From Rhizobium sp. Root274 (lineage in GTDB: Bacteria; Pseudomonadota; Alphaproteobacteria; Rhizobiales; Rhizobiaceae): DNA of 64,000 nucleotides. Numbering within the stretch: the first letter of the stretch is position 1; the number at the start of each line of letters is the position of its first letter. Made by a program: the position numbers and the translations under genes. Shown here piece by piece: positions 1 through 8,244 of this stretch. The stretch spans positions 349,127 to 413,126 of the forward strand of contig NZ_LMJE01000007.1 of assembly GCF_001429245.1 (NCBI RefSeq). The letters run 5' to 3'. The notes beneath the pieces were generated by a model. The model saw nothing but the letters and a program-made list of their open reading frames with translations. It did no database searches and was not told the origin of the DNA.

Positions 1-1476
1 TACCGCCATGGGCGCCATCACCCGGCCAGGCGCCAATTGCTTCAGCGCGCTCATATCTGCATCTTTGCATGCCGCATAAGACAGGAAATCGGCCAGAGTG
101 ACCTTGCCTCGTTTGACCGGGACGGCAAGGTGCAGCGTCCAGCCTAGAGCAGCAAGAATTGCTATAGATCCTACAAGCGATTGCACAGCAAACCTTGGCC
201 TATAGTTGACCGCAGTCAGCGCCACCGGAATGAAGAGCGGGATGAGCGCCATCGGGAAGCGGATGTAGCGCGTCTGAAGAAATGCGAGAACCAGAGAGCC
301 AATAGCAACGGCAAAGACGATGGGCGTTCCGGATCTGCCACTTTGCCATGTGGCTCGGATAACCGGTGAAGCGAGCACCAGCACCGCCATCAAGACCCCC
401 AGTGTCAGGAGGTGGGGAAAATATCCCTTCTCGAAATAGATCAGGATCGAATGCTCTTGCGCGAGCCGCTCCAGCCAGAGCGCACGAGAGAGCGGGTCGA
501 CCATATGATAGGGACCGCTGAGGCAGAGAGGAAAGCTGAATGCAAGCAAGACCACGCAAGCCGAGCCAGCGAGAAGCAGGACGACAGTGCGAAGCCAGGG
601 CGCCGATCGCGCCAAAAGAGCCGCCGCAAGCACGGTGACCACGCCATATCCCGTCAGCCCAGCGATATAGGGCGCGGAAAAGGCGTCGCATTCGGTGGCT
701 GCGATCCCCCTGAGCCCGATCAGCGACAGGCCCGCAAGTGGCGCACAGATCATGATCGTTACACCGAATGCAGCATAGAAGGCCGCACTGCCCGAGCGCC
801 GGAGACACCAACTGCCAGAGACAGCTGCCAACACCACCGCGACCAGCGGCAAGAGCTCAAGCCCCACGGCTATCGACACGACGACAGCCACACCCGAGAC
901 GATGGCGCTCCAACGCGTCCACCGGATCAGACCCCAGCATATGCAGAGGATGGCCAGCAGCTGTACATTATGGTGATCGATGCGCCCGGGTGAGAACTCC
1001 CAGATCGACAACGCCATGGCCAGCAGCGTGGCAACCAGCACCGGAGCCTCCAGCACCCTACCCTCGGGCAGCATCTCTTTGACGATCGAGACGACGAGCA
1101 GGCAGTAGAAGGCCAGCATGACCGGCGGCCAGATAAGAAATGCCGCCTTGAGACCCACCTCGTCACCGACAACCAGGGAGAGCCCCTTAGCAAGGACGAG
1201 ATAAGGCAGGTCAACCAGCCGCGACCACGGCGATACATAGGGCTCGGGCATCGAGATGAAGGGCAGCGTCCGGTCGAACCAGTCGCCGCTGCGCAGCAAT
1301 TCTTTGATTTGCAAGGCCCGCAGCACATCGTCGGTATCGCCGAGATAAAGCGCTCCGTCAGCGAGATCGAACAAGACAACGGCAAAAGACACGAGCCAGG
1401 CCACCATGACCAGCCGCCACATTCCGTTGACAGCGACGGGGCTTAGCGTCGACGGAATCGTGTTACGTTGCAGCAT
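1..1476 (-). CDS. Polytopic membrane glycosyltransferase-like protein (GT-C type), partial
   Basis: An open frame of 492 codons starts at the ATG at 1474-1476 and runs off the left edge without a stop, so the C-terminus is missing. The protein is strongly hydrophobic, with roughly ten membrane segments. After the first segment an extracytoplasmic loop holds an acidic pair (GDTDDVLRALQ, about residues 47-57). A later loop carries PGRIDHHNVQLL near residue 165. An acidic pair in the first loop plus a DHH-type motif in a multi-span protein resembles GT-C enzymes of the STT3/PMT kind, which transfer sugars from polyprenyl-linked donors on the periplasmic side. That assignment rests on architecture and motif, so the substrate is unknown. 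An in-frame ATG 18 codons later is an alternative start. Upstream lies the divergent hydrolase gene. Confidence 0.6.
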   Translation of the reverse strand, partial: MLQRNTIPSTLSPVAVNGMWRLVMVAWLVSFAVVLFDLADGALYLGDTDDVLRALQIKELLRSGDWFDRTLPFISMPEPYVSPWSRLVDLPYLVLAKGLSLVVGDEVGLKAAFLIWPPVMLAFYCLLVVSIVKEMLPEGRVLEAPVLVATLLAMALSIWEFSPGRIDHHNVQLLAILCICWGLIRWTRWSAIVSGVAVVVSIAVGLELLPLVAVVLAAVSGSWCLRRSGSAAFYAAFGVTIMICAPLAGLSLIGLRGIAATECDAFSAPYIAGLTGYGVVTVLAAALLARSAPWLRTVVLLLAGSACVVLLAFSFPLCLSGPYHMVDPLSRALWLERLAQEHSILIYFEKGYFPHLLTLGVLMAVLVLASPVIRATWQSGRSGTPIVFAVAIGSLVLAFLQTRYIRFPMALIPLFIPVALTAVNYRPRFAVQSLVGSIAILAALGWTLHLAVPVKRGKVTLADFLSYAACKDADMSALKQLAPGRVMAPMAV

Positions 1477-1654
1477 CTGGCATGTCCATCCAACGGGGCG
1501 CCAACAAGAGGGCAGGCATATCTCGGGGGATAGCAGAGAAACGCTAAAAGTTTATAAGCCCCAGGATTGCGCACGATCCGGGCGTCAAAGGCGCGGCGGC
1601 AGACGTCGCGGGCCAAGATAAGACCGCAGACGACATGCCCGCCATGGAGAAAGA

Positions 1655-2581
1655 ATGTTTACGGACCTCAGCTATCTCGACGCGCCCAGCGGCGCCCGCC
1701 TTGCCTATCATCACCTCGCAGCGACCGGCACCCCGCGCGGCATCGTCATCGTCTGTCACGGCCTTGCCGAACATTCCCGCCGCTACGAGGGTTTCGCGAC
1801 GGCGCTGTCCGCCCGTGGTTACCACGTCTATGTGCACGACCATCGCGGCCATGGTGAAACCACCGCTCCGGACACAGAAATCGGTCGGTTTGCCGCCCGT
1901 GACGGTGTCGCCAAGGTGATAAACGACGTCCGTGCCATGCGCGATCTCGCTATCCTGCGACACCCAGGCCTGCCCGTAACCCTCTTCGGCCATTCCATGG
2001 GAGGCCTGATCGCACTCAATGCCGCCGCTACCCATCCGCAGGCTTTCCAGTCACTCTCCGTGTGGAACTCCAATTTCAATCCCGGCCCCGCCGGTCGCTT
2101 CGCCCAGGGCGTACTCGCCCTCGAAAAAATGCTCAAAGGCTCGGACGTGCCCTCGGCTATCCTGCCGAAAGCCACCTTCGGCGCCTGGGGCAGATCCATT
2201 CCCGGCCACCGCACCGCCTTCGACTGGCTCTCGCGCGATCCGGCAGAGGTCGACACCTATATCGCCGACCCTCTCTGCGGCTTCGATGCCAGCGTCTCGC
2301 TCTGGCAGGACCTGTTCCGCCTGACCTTTGCCGGCGCATCACCTGAAAACCTCGCCCGCCTGCCCTCCGGCCTGCCCGTCTACCTCGTCGGCGGCGGTCA
2401 GGACCCAGCCACCAACAAGGGACGCGAGATCCGCTGGCTCGGACGGCGCATGATGGATGCCGGCATGACACAGGTCACCACGACGATCTACGACGAGATG
2501 CGTCACGAGACCCTGAACGAGATCGGTCGCGAAAAGGCGATCTCGGACTTCCTGTCCTGGCTGGATCGGAGCACAGCATAA
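1655..2581 (+). CDS. Alpha/beta hydrolase, lysophospholipase/monoacylglycerol lipase type
   Basis: This 308-residue serine hydrolase is a member of the PldB/Hydrolase_4 family, which cleaves lysophospholipids or monoacylglycerols. The oxyanion segment HGLAEHSRRY lies near residue 35 and DHRGHGET near 62. The nucleophile elbow GHSMG places Ser114, and Asp250 (GGGQDP) and His284 (MRHE) complete a plausible triad. There is no signal peptide, so it is probably cytoplasmic or membrane-peripheral. The start is supported by GGAGAAAG just upstream. It is a single gene divergent from the membrane protein to its left, with 150 bases before the CoA-transferase gene. The exact substrate cannot be read from the sequence. 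Confidence 0.88.
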   Translation: MFTDLSYLDAPSGARLAYHHLAATGTPRGIVIVCHGLAEHSRRYEGFATALSARGYHVYVHDHRGHGETTAPDTEIGRFAARDGVAKVINDVRAMRDLAILRHPGLPVTLFGHSMGGLIALNAAATHPQAFQSLSVWNSNFNPGPAGRFAQGVLALEKMLKGSDVPSAILPKATFGAWGRSIPGHRTAFDWLSRDPAEVDTYIADPLCGFDASVSLWQDLFRLTFAGASPENLARLPSGLPVYLVGGGQDPATNKGREIRWLGRRMMDAGMTQVTTTIYDEMRHETLNEIGREKAISDFLSWLDRSTA

Positions 2582-2731
2582 AGTGCCTGCCCGGCTTGCC
2601 GAAACGGAATGACCCTATGAGAGAAAATCAAGTGCGAAGGCCATGAACCGGCGCTAAGACTGGTGCGATTGCAGGAAAACTCATGACAGCCGACAAGAAG
2701 CGTCGCCTGGCACCTGCCGCAGGGGAACCGC

Positions 2732-3931
2732 ATGACTGACAGCCCGACCGCAAAGCCACCGCTATCCGGCATCCGGGTGATCGAACTTGCCCGCGTTCTT
2801 GCCGGTCCCTGGGCCGGTCAGATGCTCGCGGATCTTGGCGCCGACGTGATCAAGGTGGAGAACCCCGAAGGTGGCGATGACACCCGCGCCTGGGGACCAC
2901 CCTTCGTGGAGGGTACAGACGGTGAAAACCTGTCGGCCGCCTATTACCATTCGACCAACCGCAACAAACGCTCCATCGCCGTCGACCTGAAGACTGAAGA
3001 AGGCCAGGAAATTGTCCGACGCCTTTGCGCCTCTGCCGACGTCGTCATCGAAAACTTCAAGCGCGGCGGCCTGGAGAAATACGGGCTCGATTACGAAAGC
3101 CTGAAGGCGATCAACCCGAAACTCGTCTATTGCTCGATCACCGGTTTCGGCCAGAACGGCCCCTATGCCGATTTCGCCGGCTACGACTACATCGTCCAGG
3201 GCATGTCCGGCTTCATGTCGATCACCGGCGAGAAGGACGGCGAACCGATGAAAGCGGGCGTCGCCATCGCCGACATCTTCACCGGCATCTATGCCGTGAC
3301 CGCCATCCAGGCAGCCCTTATCCACGTCATGAAGACCGGCCAGGGCCAGTTCGTCGACATGGCCCTGCTCGATGTGATGTCGGCCGTGCTCGCCAACCAG
3401 AACATGAACTACCTGATCTCGGGCAAACCGCCTGTTCGCCTCGGCAATGCCCATCCGAATATCAGCCCCTACGAAGTGGTGCCTACAGCAGACGGTCACC
3501 TGATCCTTGCGGTCGGCAATGACGGCCAGTTCAAGCGTCTCTGCACCATCCTCGGCATTCCCGCAGTCGCTGAGGACGAACGCTTCGCCACCAACAAGGC
3601 CCGAGTCGCCAACAAGGTCGATGTTCGCAGCGTCGTCACCGCAGAAACCGTGAAATGGCAGAAGCGCGATTTGCTCTCCGCCTGCGAGGCCAATGCCGTG
3701 CCGGCCGGGCCGATCAACTCGATCGAGGAAATGTTCGCCGACCCCCAGGTCCAGGCGCGCGGCCTGAAGATCGATCTGACTGACGACAAGGGCACCGTGA
3801 TCCCATCTGTGCGCACCCCGATCGTGCTCTCCGAGACCCCCTTGCGCTACGAGCGCCCGAGCCCGCGCATCGGCGAACACGGAAACGAAATTCTGGCCGA
3901 ACTGGCCGAGCTGGAAAGGAAGACGAAATGA
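2732..3931 (+). CDS. CaiB/BaiF family III CoA-transferase
   Basis: The 399-residue protein has the family III CoA-transferase fold used by formyl-CoA:oxalate and carnitine CoA-transferases, which move CoA between two carboxylic acids through an aspartyl-CoA thioester. Diagnostic features are the N-terminal GIRVIELARVLAGPWAGQ segment, LGADVIKVENP near residue 35, ENFKRG near 107 and the motif Gx4DxxxG around Asp181, the expected catalytic aspartate. Length is normal. AGGGGAA precedes the ATG. The stop overlaps the start of the next gene by four bases (ATGA), so the two are translationally coupled. The partner is a ThDP enzyme, which recalls the frc/oxc pairing, but the substrate acid is not identifiable. 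Confidence 0.9.
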   Translation: MTDSPTAKPPLSGIRVIELARVLAGPWAGQMLADLGADVIKVENPEGGDDTRAWGPPFVEGTDGENLSAAYYHSTNRNKRSIAVDLKTEEGQEIVRRLCASADVVIENFKRGGLEKYGLDYESLKAINPKLVYCSITGFGQNGPYADFAGYDYIVQGMSGFMSITGEKDGEPMKAGVAIADIFTGIYAVTAIQAALIHVMKTGQGQFVDMALLDVMSAVLANQNMNYLISGKPPVRLGNAHPNISPYEVVPTADGHLILAVGNDGQFKRLCTILGIPAVAEDERFATNKARVANKVDVRSVVTAETVKWQKRDLLSACEANAVPAGPINSIEEMFADPQVQARGLKIDLTDDKGTVIPSVRTPIVLSETPLRYERPSPRIGEHGNEILAELAELERKTK

Positions 3932-5580
3932 AGAGAACCGGCGGAGCCCTGATCGTCGAGGCGCTGAAGGCAAACGGTGTCGAGCGCGTCTCCTGTGTTC
4001 CCGGCGAAAGCTATCTCGCCGTGCTCGATGCGTTGAAGGACAGCGGCATAGAGACGCTGGTCTGCCGCCAGGAAGGCGGGGCTGCAATGATGGCCGATGC
4101 CTGGGGCCGCCTCACCGGCAAGCCCGGCATCTGCATGGTGACTCGCGGCCCCGGCGCGACCAACGCTTCGGCCGGTCTGCATATTGCCAAGCAGGATTCG
4201 ATTCCGGTGATCCTGTTCATCGGCCAGATTGGCCGTGACATGAAGGAGCGCGAAGCCTTCCAGGAAGTCGAATACCGTCGCGCCTTCACGGAATTCGCGA
4301 AATGGGTCGGTGAGATCGACGACGCCAGCCGCATCCCGGAATTCGTCACCCGCGCCTTTGCCGTCGCCACCTCGGGCCGCCCCGGCCCGGTCGTGCTGAC
4401 GCTGCCGGAGGATATGCTGCTCGATGAAGTCGAAGCCCCGGAAGCGAAGCCCTACACTCAGGTAGAAGCCCATCCCGGCCCGAGCCAGATCGACGCCCTC
4501 GGCGAACTGCTGAAGAGTGCCAAGCGGCCCATGGTCGTCCTTGGCGGCACCCGCTGGAGCGAAACTTCGGTTGCCGGCATCCAGGCCTTTGCCGAAAAGT
4601 TTAAGCTGCCGGTCGGCTGCTCCTTCCGCCGCCAGATGCTCTTTGATCACATGCATCCGTCCTACGCTGGCGATGTCGGCATCGGCATCAACCCGGCGCT
4701 CGCCAAGGAAGTCAAGGAAGCCGATCTGCTGATCCTGCTCGGTGGCCGCTTCTCCGAAATGCCCTCCTCGTCCTACACGCTGATGGACATCCCCTACCCG
4801 GCCCAGAAGCTGGTTCACATCCATTCGGATCCGTCTGAACTCGGCCGCGTCTACCGCGCCGATCTGGCCATCTGTGCGGCACCGGAAGAGTTCGTCTCAG
4901 CGCTCGCCTCCCTCGATGCCCCCGCCGCACCTGTATGGGCAGAGCGCACCGACACCATGCACGCCGCCTATCTCGCCTGGTCGACACCGCCCAAGGCGGG
5001 CCCAGGTGCTGTGCAGATGGGGCCGATCATGGAATGGATCGAGGCAAACACGCCGAAGGATGCGATCTTCACCAATGGCGCCGGCAACTATGCCACCTGG
5101 CTGCACCGCTTCCATCGCTTCCAGGCCTTCAACACCCAGGCCGCCCCGACCTCCGGCTCGATGGGCTATGGCCTGCCGGCCGCCGTCGCTGCCAAGCAGT
5201 TGTTCCCGCAGCGTGAGGTCATCTGCTTTGCCGGTGACGGCTGCTTCATGATGCATGGCCAGGAATTCGCGACAGCCATCCGCTACAATCTGCCGATCAT
5301 CACGCTGGTGATCAACAACGGCATGTACGGCACGATCCGCATGCACCAGGAGCGCGAATATCCGGGCCGCGTCAGCGCCACCGACCTGACCAACCCCGAT
5401 TTCGCAGCGCTCGCAAAGGCCTATGGCGGCCACGGCGAGACGGTCGATAAGACGGAAGACTTCGCCCCCGCCTTCCTGCGCGCGCGCGCCTCCGGCAAGC
5501 CGACGATCATCGAGATCAAGCTCGATCCGGAAGCGATTACTCCGACCCGCACCTTGACTCAAATTCGCAACAAAGCCTGA
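3928..5580 (+). CDS. Thiamine-diphosphate-dependent enzyme, acetolactate synthase/oxalyl-CoA decarboxylase-like
   Basis: This is a 550-residue enzyme of the ThDP superfamily with the usual three domains: an N-terminal Pyr domain, a central domain and a C-terminal PP domain. The cofactor-activating glutamate is Glu49 in CRQEGG. The PP-domain cofactor motif begins with GDG at 436-438 and ends with NN at 463-464. Enzymes of this layout decarboxylate 2-keto acids, ligate them (acetolactate synthase) or cleave 2-hydroxyacyl-CoA and oxalyl-CoA. No small regulatory subunit is adjacent, which argues against a biosynthetic IlvB. The four-base overlap with a family III CoA-transferase favours a role on a CoA thioester or hydroxy acid. 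This is inference. Confidence 0.85.
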   Translation: MKRTGGALIVEALKANGVERVSCVPGESYLAVLDALKDSGIETLVCRQEGGAAMMADAWGRLTGKPGICMVTRGPGATNASAGLHIAKQDSIPVILFIGQIGRDMKEREAFQEVEYRRAFTEFAKWVGEIDDASRIPEFVTRAFAVATSGRPGPVVLTLPEDMLLDEVEAPEAKPYTQVEAHPGPSQIDALGELLKSAKRPMVVLGGTRWSETSVAGIQAFAEKFKLPVGCSFRRQMLFDHMHPSYAGDVGIGINPALAKEVKEADLLILLGGRFSEMPSSSYTLMDIPYPAQKLVHIHSDPSELGRVYRADLAICAAPEEFVSALASLDAPAAPVWAERTDTMHAAYLAWSTPPKAGPGAVQMGPIMEWIEANTPKDAIFTNGAGNYATWLHRFHRFQAFNTQAAPTSGSMGYGLPAAVAAKQLFPQREVICFAGDGCFMMHGQEFATAIRYNLPIITLVINNGMYGTIRMHQEREYPGRVSATDLTNPDFAALAKAYGGHGETVDKTEDFAPAFLRARASGKPTIIEIKLDPEAITPTRTLTQIRNKA

Positions 5581-5597
5581 CAGTCGCTTGAATCAAA

Positions 5598-5631
5598 ACA
5601 GAACAGCCGCGATCGCTCGCGGCCGTTCTGT
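5598..5631. terminator. Bidirectional hairpin between convergent genes
   Basis: ACAGAAC and GCCGCGA pair with TCGCGGC and GTTCTGT around a TCGC loop, with one A/C mismatch. It sits between the stop of the ThDP enzyme gene and the end of the leftward Ada-like gene, so it can serve both. Confidence 0.6.
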
Positions 5632-5665
5632 CGTGACCAGACAAGGATGCAGCGCAACGCCCACG

Positions 5666-6250
5666 TCAGGGCTGCCGCGCCGACAGGCTGCGTTTAATCG
5701 CAGTTGGCGGCCGTCGATACACCTCCTGAAACACCGCATTGAACCGCCTAACGCTACCGAAGCCCGCTTGCAGCGCAATTTCGGTGATTGGCATATCCGT
5801 TCCGGTCAGCAGGCGCTTGGCTCGCTGTACCCGCGCGGTCTTCGCGACCTGCACGGGACTCGCGCCGAGATGTTTTTGAAACAGCCGCGTCAGGTGCCGC
5901 CCACCCACGCCGACGCGAGCGGCCAGCAGTTCGACGGTCGCATGAGCCTCATCAAGTGCTCCTTCCTCGCGGATCAGTCTTGCCGCCCGCTCCACGATGG
6001 CCGCACTCCCCTTCCAGGCCGGGCTGAACGGGGCTGTTTCTGGACGGCAGCGCAGACATGGGCGATAGCCCGCCAATTCTGCCGCCGCCGCACTCGGCAG
6101 GAATTCGATATTGCAGCGATAGGGTTGGCGCACCGGGCAGACGCATCGGCAATAGATCCCTGTCGTTCGAACGCCGATGAAGAACCGGCCGTCAAACTGG
6201 GGATCACGCGCAAGCCATGCTTGCTCACATTGTTGGGTATCGAGGCTCAT
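5666..6250 (-). CDS. Ada-type zinc domain fused to AraC helix-turn-helix, no methyltransferase or glycosylase domain
   Basis: The 194-residue protein starts at MSLDTQQCEQ; an in-frame ATG 21 codons upstream is less likely. Residues 1-75 match the Ada N-terminal zinc/methyl-phosphotriester domain. Four cysteines equivalent to those of E. coli Ada are Cys34, Cys38 (GIYCRCVC), Cys65 and Cys68 (PCLRCRP). An AraC-type double helix-turn-helix fills residues 95-190, ending with TEIALQAGFGSVRRFN. Related proteins usually continue into an O6-alkylguanine methyltransferase (Ada) or AlkA glycosylase domain. Here the frame stops right after the DNA-binding domain and only 85 bases separate it from the next gene. 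It probably acts as a methyl-phosphotriester sensor and transcription activator of the adaptive response. Confidence 0.85.
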   Translation of the reverse strand: MSLDTQQCEQAWLARDPQFDGRFFIGVRTTGIYCRCVCPVRQPYRCNIEFLPSAAAAELAGYRPCLRCRPETAPFSPAWKGSAAIVERAARLIREEGALDEAHATVELLAARVGVGGRHLTRLFQKHLGASPVQVAKTARVQRAKRLLTGTDMPITEIALQAGFGSVRRFNAVFQEVYRRPPTAIKRSLSARQP

Positions 6251-6383
6251 GGAGAGGATTCTACACCAGCATTTGCAGCCCAAAAAGGACAGAGTCCGAA
6301 TCCGGCGAGCCAATCGCGGTGCAGCCAGCCACTCATGGCCAGCCGATCAACTCTGGAACCACCACATGCAGAAGAACCAATCC

Positions 6384-7307
6384 ATGGGCCTCACCGACTG
6401 GGCTCTTCTCCTCGCACTTTCTGTCCTCTGGGGAGGCTCATTCTTCTTTTCAAAAGTCGCCCTGTCCGAAGTGCCGCCGCTCTCGGTGGTCTTGGCCCGC
6501 GTCTCGATTGCGGCGCTGGCCCTCTTCGTCTATCTGCGCCTGCGCCGCCAGCCCATCCCGACGGACGCCGCCACCTGGACAGCCTTTTTCGGCATGGGTC
6601 TCCTCAATAATCTGATCCCCTTTACGCTTCTCTTCTGGGGGCAGACGCAGATCGCAAGCGGCCTCGCCTCGATCCTGAATGCGACCACGCCGATCTTCTC
6701 CATCCTCGTGGCACATATGCTGACATCAGACGAGGGCATGACACGCAACAAACTCGCGGGGATCGTGCTTGGATTCACTGGCGTCGCGGCGCTGATGGCC
6801 GGCAATGCGATGAGGGCCGAAGGACTACCGCTCCTGCCGATTTTCGCCTGCCTCGGAGCCGCCCTCTCCTATGGGTTCGCGAGCGTCTTTGGGCGGCGTT
6901 TCCGGCGTTTGGGCATCTCGCCGGCCACCAGTGCCTTCGGCCAGGTGTCGGCGACGACGCTGATGATGATCCCCGTGGTGGCGCTGGCCGATGCGCCCTG
7001 GCATTTGCCGGTACCGGGCGTGACAACCTTCGCCGCCCTTCTGGGTCTCGGGCTTCTGTCCACCGCCCTCGCCTACATCATCTTCTTCCACATTCTGGCC
7101 GTCGGTGGAGCGATCAACAGTTCGCTCGTAACCCTGCTCATCCCCGTCAGCGCTATTCTGCTCGGCTATCTGTTCCTCGGTGAACGATTGGCATTCAACC
7201 ATTTTGCCGGCATGGGCCTGATCGCGCTCGGCTTGCTCTCCATCGACGGACGCCTGTTCAAAAGGCTTTCCCACAGACGCAAGTCGGGGGCACCTGCCAA
7301 ACCGTGA
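6384..7307 (+). CDS. DMT-superfamily (EamA) transporter
   Basis: This is an inner-membrane protein of 307 residues with two EamA repeats and about ten membrane segments. The first segment carries LLLALSVLWGGSFFFSKVAL, typical of the family, and the second repeat has LGYLFLGERL near the end. Family members export amino acids, metabolites or drugs; the substrate here is unknown. I chose MGLTDWALL as the start because it gives the standard N-terminus with a purine-rich AGAAG ten bases upstream. Another ATG six codons earlier is possible. It is transcribed away from the Ada-like gene, whose start lies 133 bases to the left. Confidence 0.87.
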   Translation: MGLTDWALLLALSVLWGGSFFFSKVALSEVPPLSVVLARVSIAALALFVYLRLRRQPIPTDAATWTAFFGMGLLNNLIPFTLLFWGQTQIASGLASILNATTPIFSILVAHMLTSDEGMTRNKLAGIVLGFTGVAALMAGNAMRAEGLPLLPIFACLGAALSYGFASVFGRRFRRLGISPATSAFGQVSATTLMMIPVVALADAPWHLPVPGVTTFAALLGLGLLSTALAYIIFFHILAVGGAINSSLVTLLIPVSAILLGYLFLGERLAFNHFAGMGLIALGLLSIDGRLFKRLSHRRKSGAPAKP

Positions 7308-7334
7308 CCCCACAGAAAACACCAGCAAAAACAA

Positions 7335-7362
7335 CAAAGGCCGGGATCGCTCCCGGCCTTTG
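7335..7362. terminator. Strong bidirectional terminator
   Basis: A perfect 12-bp stem (CAAAGGCCGGGA with its complement) closes on a TCGC loop. It lies between the convergent transporter and RidA genes, with A-rich sequence on one side and T-rich on the other. Confidence 0.8.
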
Positions 7363-7383
7363 TCTTGAGATGCGTCTAACAAA

Positions 7384-7725
7384 TCAGAGAGCGGCGGTCA
7401 CGATGAACTCGACCTTGTAGTCCGGGGTCGCGAGAGCAGCTTCGCTCGTCGCCCGGGCCGGCGGGTTCGCCGGGTCGATCCAGCCTTCCCAGACGGCGTT
7501 CATTTCGCCGAAGGTCGACATGTCGGAGAGGTAGATGATGGTCTGCAGGATCTTCGACTTGTCAGAGCCGGCAGCGGCCAGCAGGCGGTCGACTTCGGCC
7601 AGTGCCGACTTCGACTGCTCGGTAACCGACGAGCCTTCGCCGACCTGACCGGCCAGATAGACGGTGTTGCCGTGAACGACGGCGCCGCTCATGCGCTTGC
7701 CCGGCTCGATACGCTTGATGGACAT
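7384..7725 (-). CDS. RidA family enamine/imine deaminase
   Basis: The 113-residue protein belongs to the RidA (YjgF/YER057c/UK114) family, whose members hydrolyse reactive enamines such as 2-aminoacrylate released by PLP enzymes. The C-terminal signature PPARATSEAAL contains Arg91, which aligns with the substrate-binding arginine of E. coli RidA. VYLAGQVGE near residue 22 is also typical. The start is supported by GGAG seven bases upstream. This paralogue lacks parts of the strict RidA C-terminus (LPKDVKIEIE), so it may be one of the Rid1-7 subgroups rather than archetypal RidA. It follows the rhodanese-like gene on the same strand, but a terminator lies between them. Confidence 0.88.
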   Translation of the reverse strand: MSIKRIEPGKRMSGAVVHGNTVYLAGQVGEGSSVTEQSKSALAEVDRLLAAAGSDKSKILQTIIYLSDMSTFGEMNAVWEGWIDPANPPARATSEAALATPDYKVEFIVTAAL

Positions 7726-7748
7726 GGTGTACTCCTGTCTAGTGTGGT

Positions 7749-7780
7749 GAAAAAACGAAGGCCGGGCACAACCGCCCGGC
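7749..7780 (-). terminator. Rho-independent terminator of the rhodanese-like gene
   Basis: On the minus strand GCCGGGC-loop-GCCCGGC is followed by CTTCG and a run of six T. It lies between the rhodanese-like stop at 7803 and the RidA start at 7725, so the two genes are probably separate units. Confidence 0.75.
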
Positions 7781-7802
7781 CCGTCGATGAGAAGGAAAAA
7801 GC

Positions 7803-8141
7803 TCAGCCGCGCTGGCGAAGCGCGTGTTCGTAAGTCGCGGTGGAACGTGCACCGGAACGGCAATAGCCAAGCATGGGCTTGTCGAAATCCTCGAGCGCAT
7901 CGACCATCTCGGCCACGGCATCGGGCGTAACGCCCATGGGTCCGACGGGCACGTGTTTGATCTTCAGGCCGAGCTCTCCTGCCCGCGCCGCAATCGCCGC
8001 AAAACTCGGCTGGCCCATCTCCTCGCCATCAGGGCGATGGCAGACGATCGACTTGAAGCCGAGCTGCTTGATCGTATCGAGTTCCTCGACCGTGATCTGG
8101 CCGGTGACCGAATATTCCTCGTTGATCTGCCTGATATTCAT
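7803..8141 (-). CDS. TIGR01244-type sulfur transferase/phosphatase (DUF442, Blh N-terminal-like)
   Basis: This 112-residue protein resembles the DUF442/TIGR01244 family and the N-terminal half of the Blh beta-lactamase-like proteins linked to sulfide handling. The active-site loop reads CRSGARS with Cys94 (GYCRSGARSTATYEHAL), the rhodanese-type Cys loop. N-terminal VTGQITVEELDTIKQLGFKSIV is also characteristic of the family. The start codon is preceded by GAGG eight bases upstream. It probably handles a persulfide or phosphate on its cysteine. No metallo-beta-lactamase partner is adjacent in this window. Confidence 0.82.
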   Translation of the reverse strand: MNIRQINEEYSVTGQITVEELDTIKQLGFKSIVCHRPDGEEMGQPSFAAIAARAGELGLKIKHVPVGPMGVTPDAVAEMVDALEDFDKPMLGYCRSGARSTATYEHALRQRG

Positions 8142-8244
8142 CCGCTCAACCTCATCGAAATCTTGGCCGCAACATCTACGACGGGCATCCTCATGCGTCA
8201 ATGACGGCAAGCGACGGCACCGTTTTTCGAAGGACACTAAAGGT

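Noticed and set aside
2762..4087. 441-codon frame antisense to the CoA-transferase gene
   Set aside because: The sense protein has full family motifs; the antisense product matches nothing.
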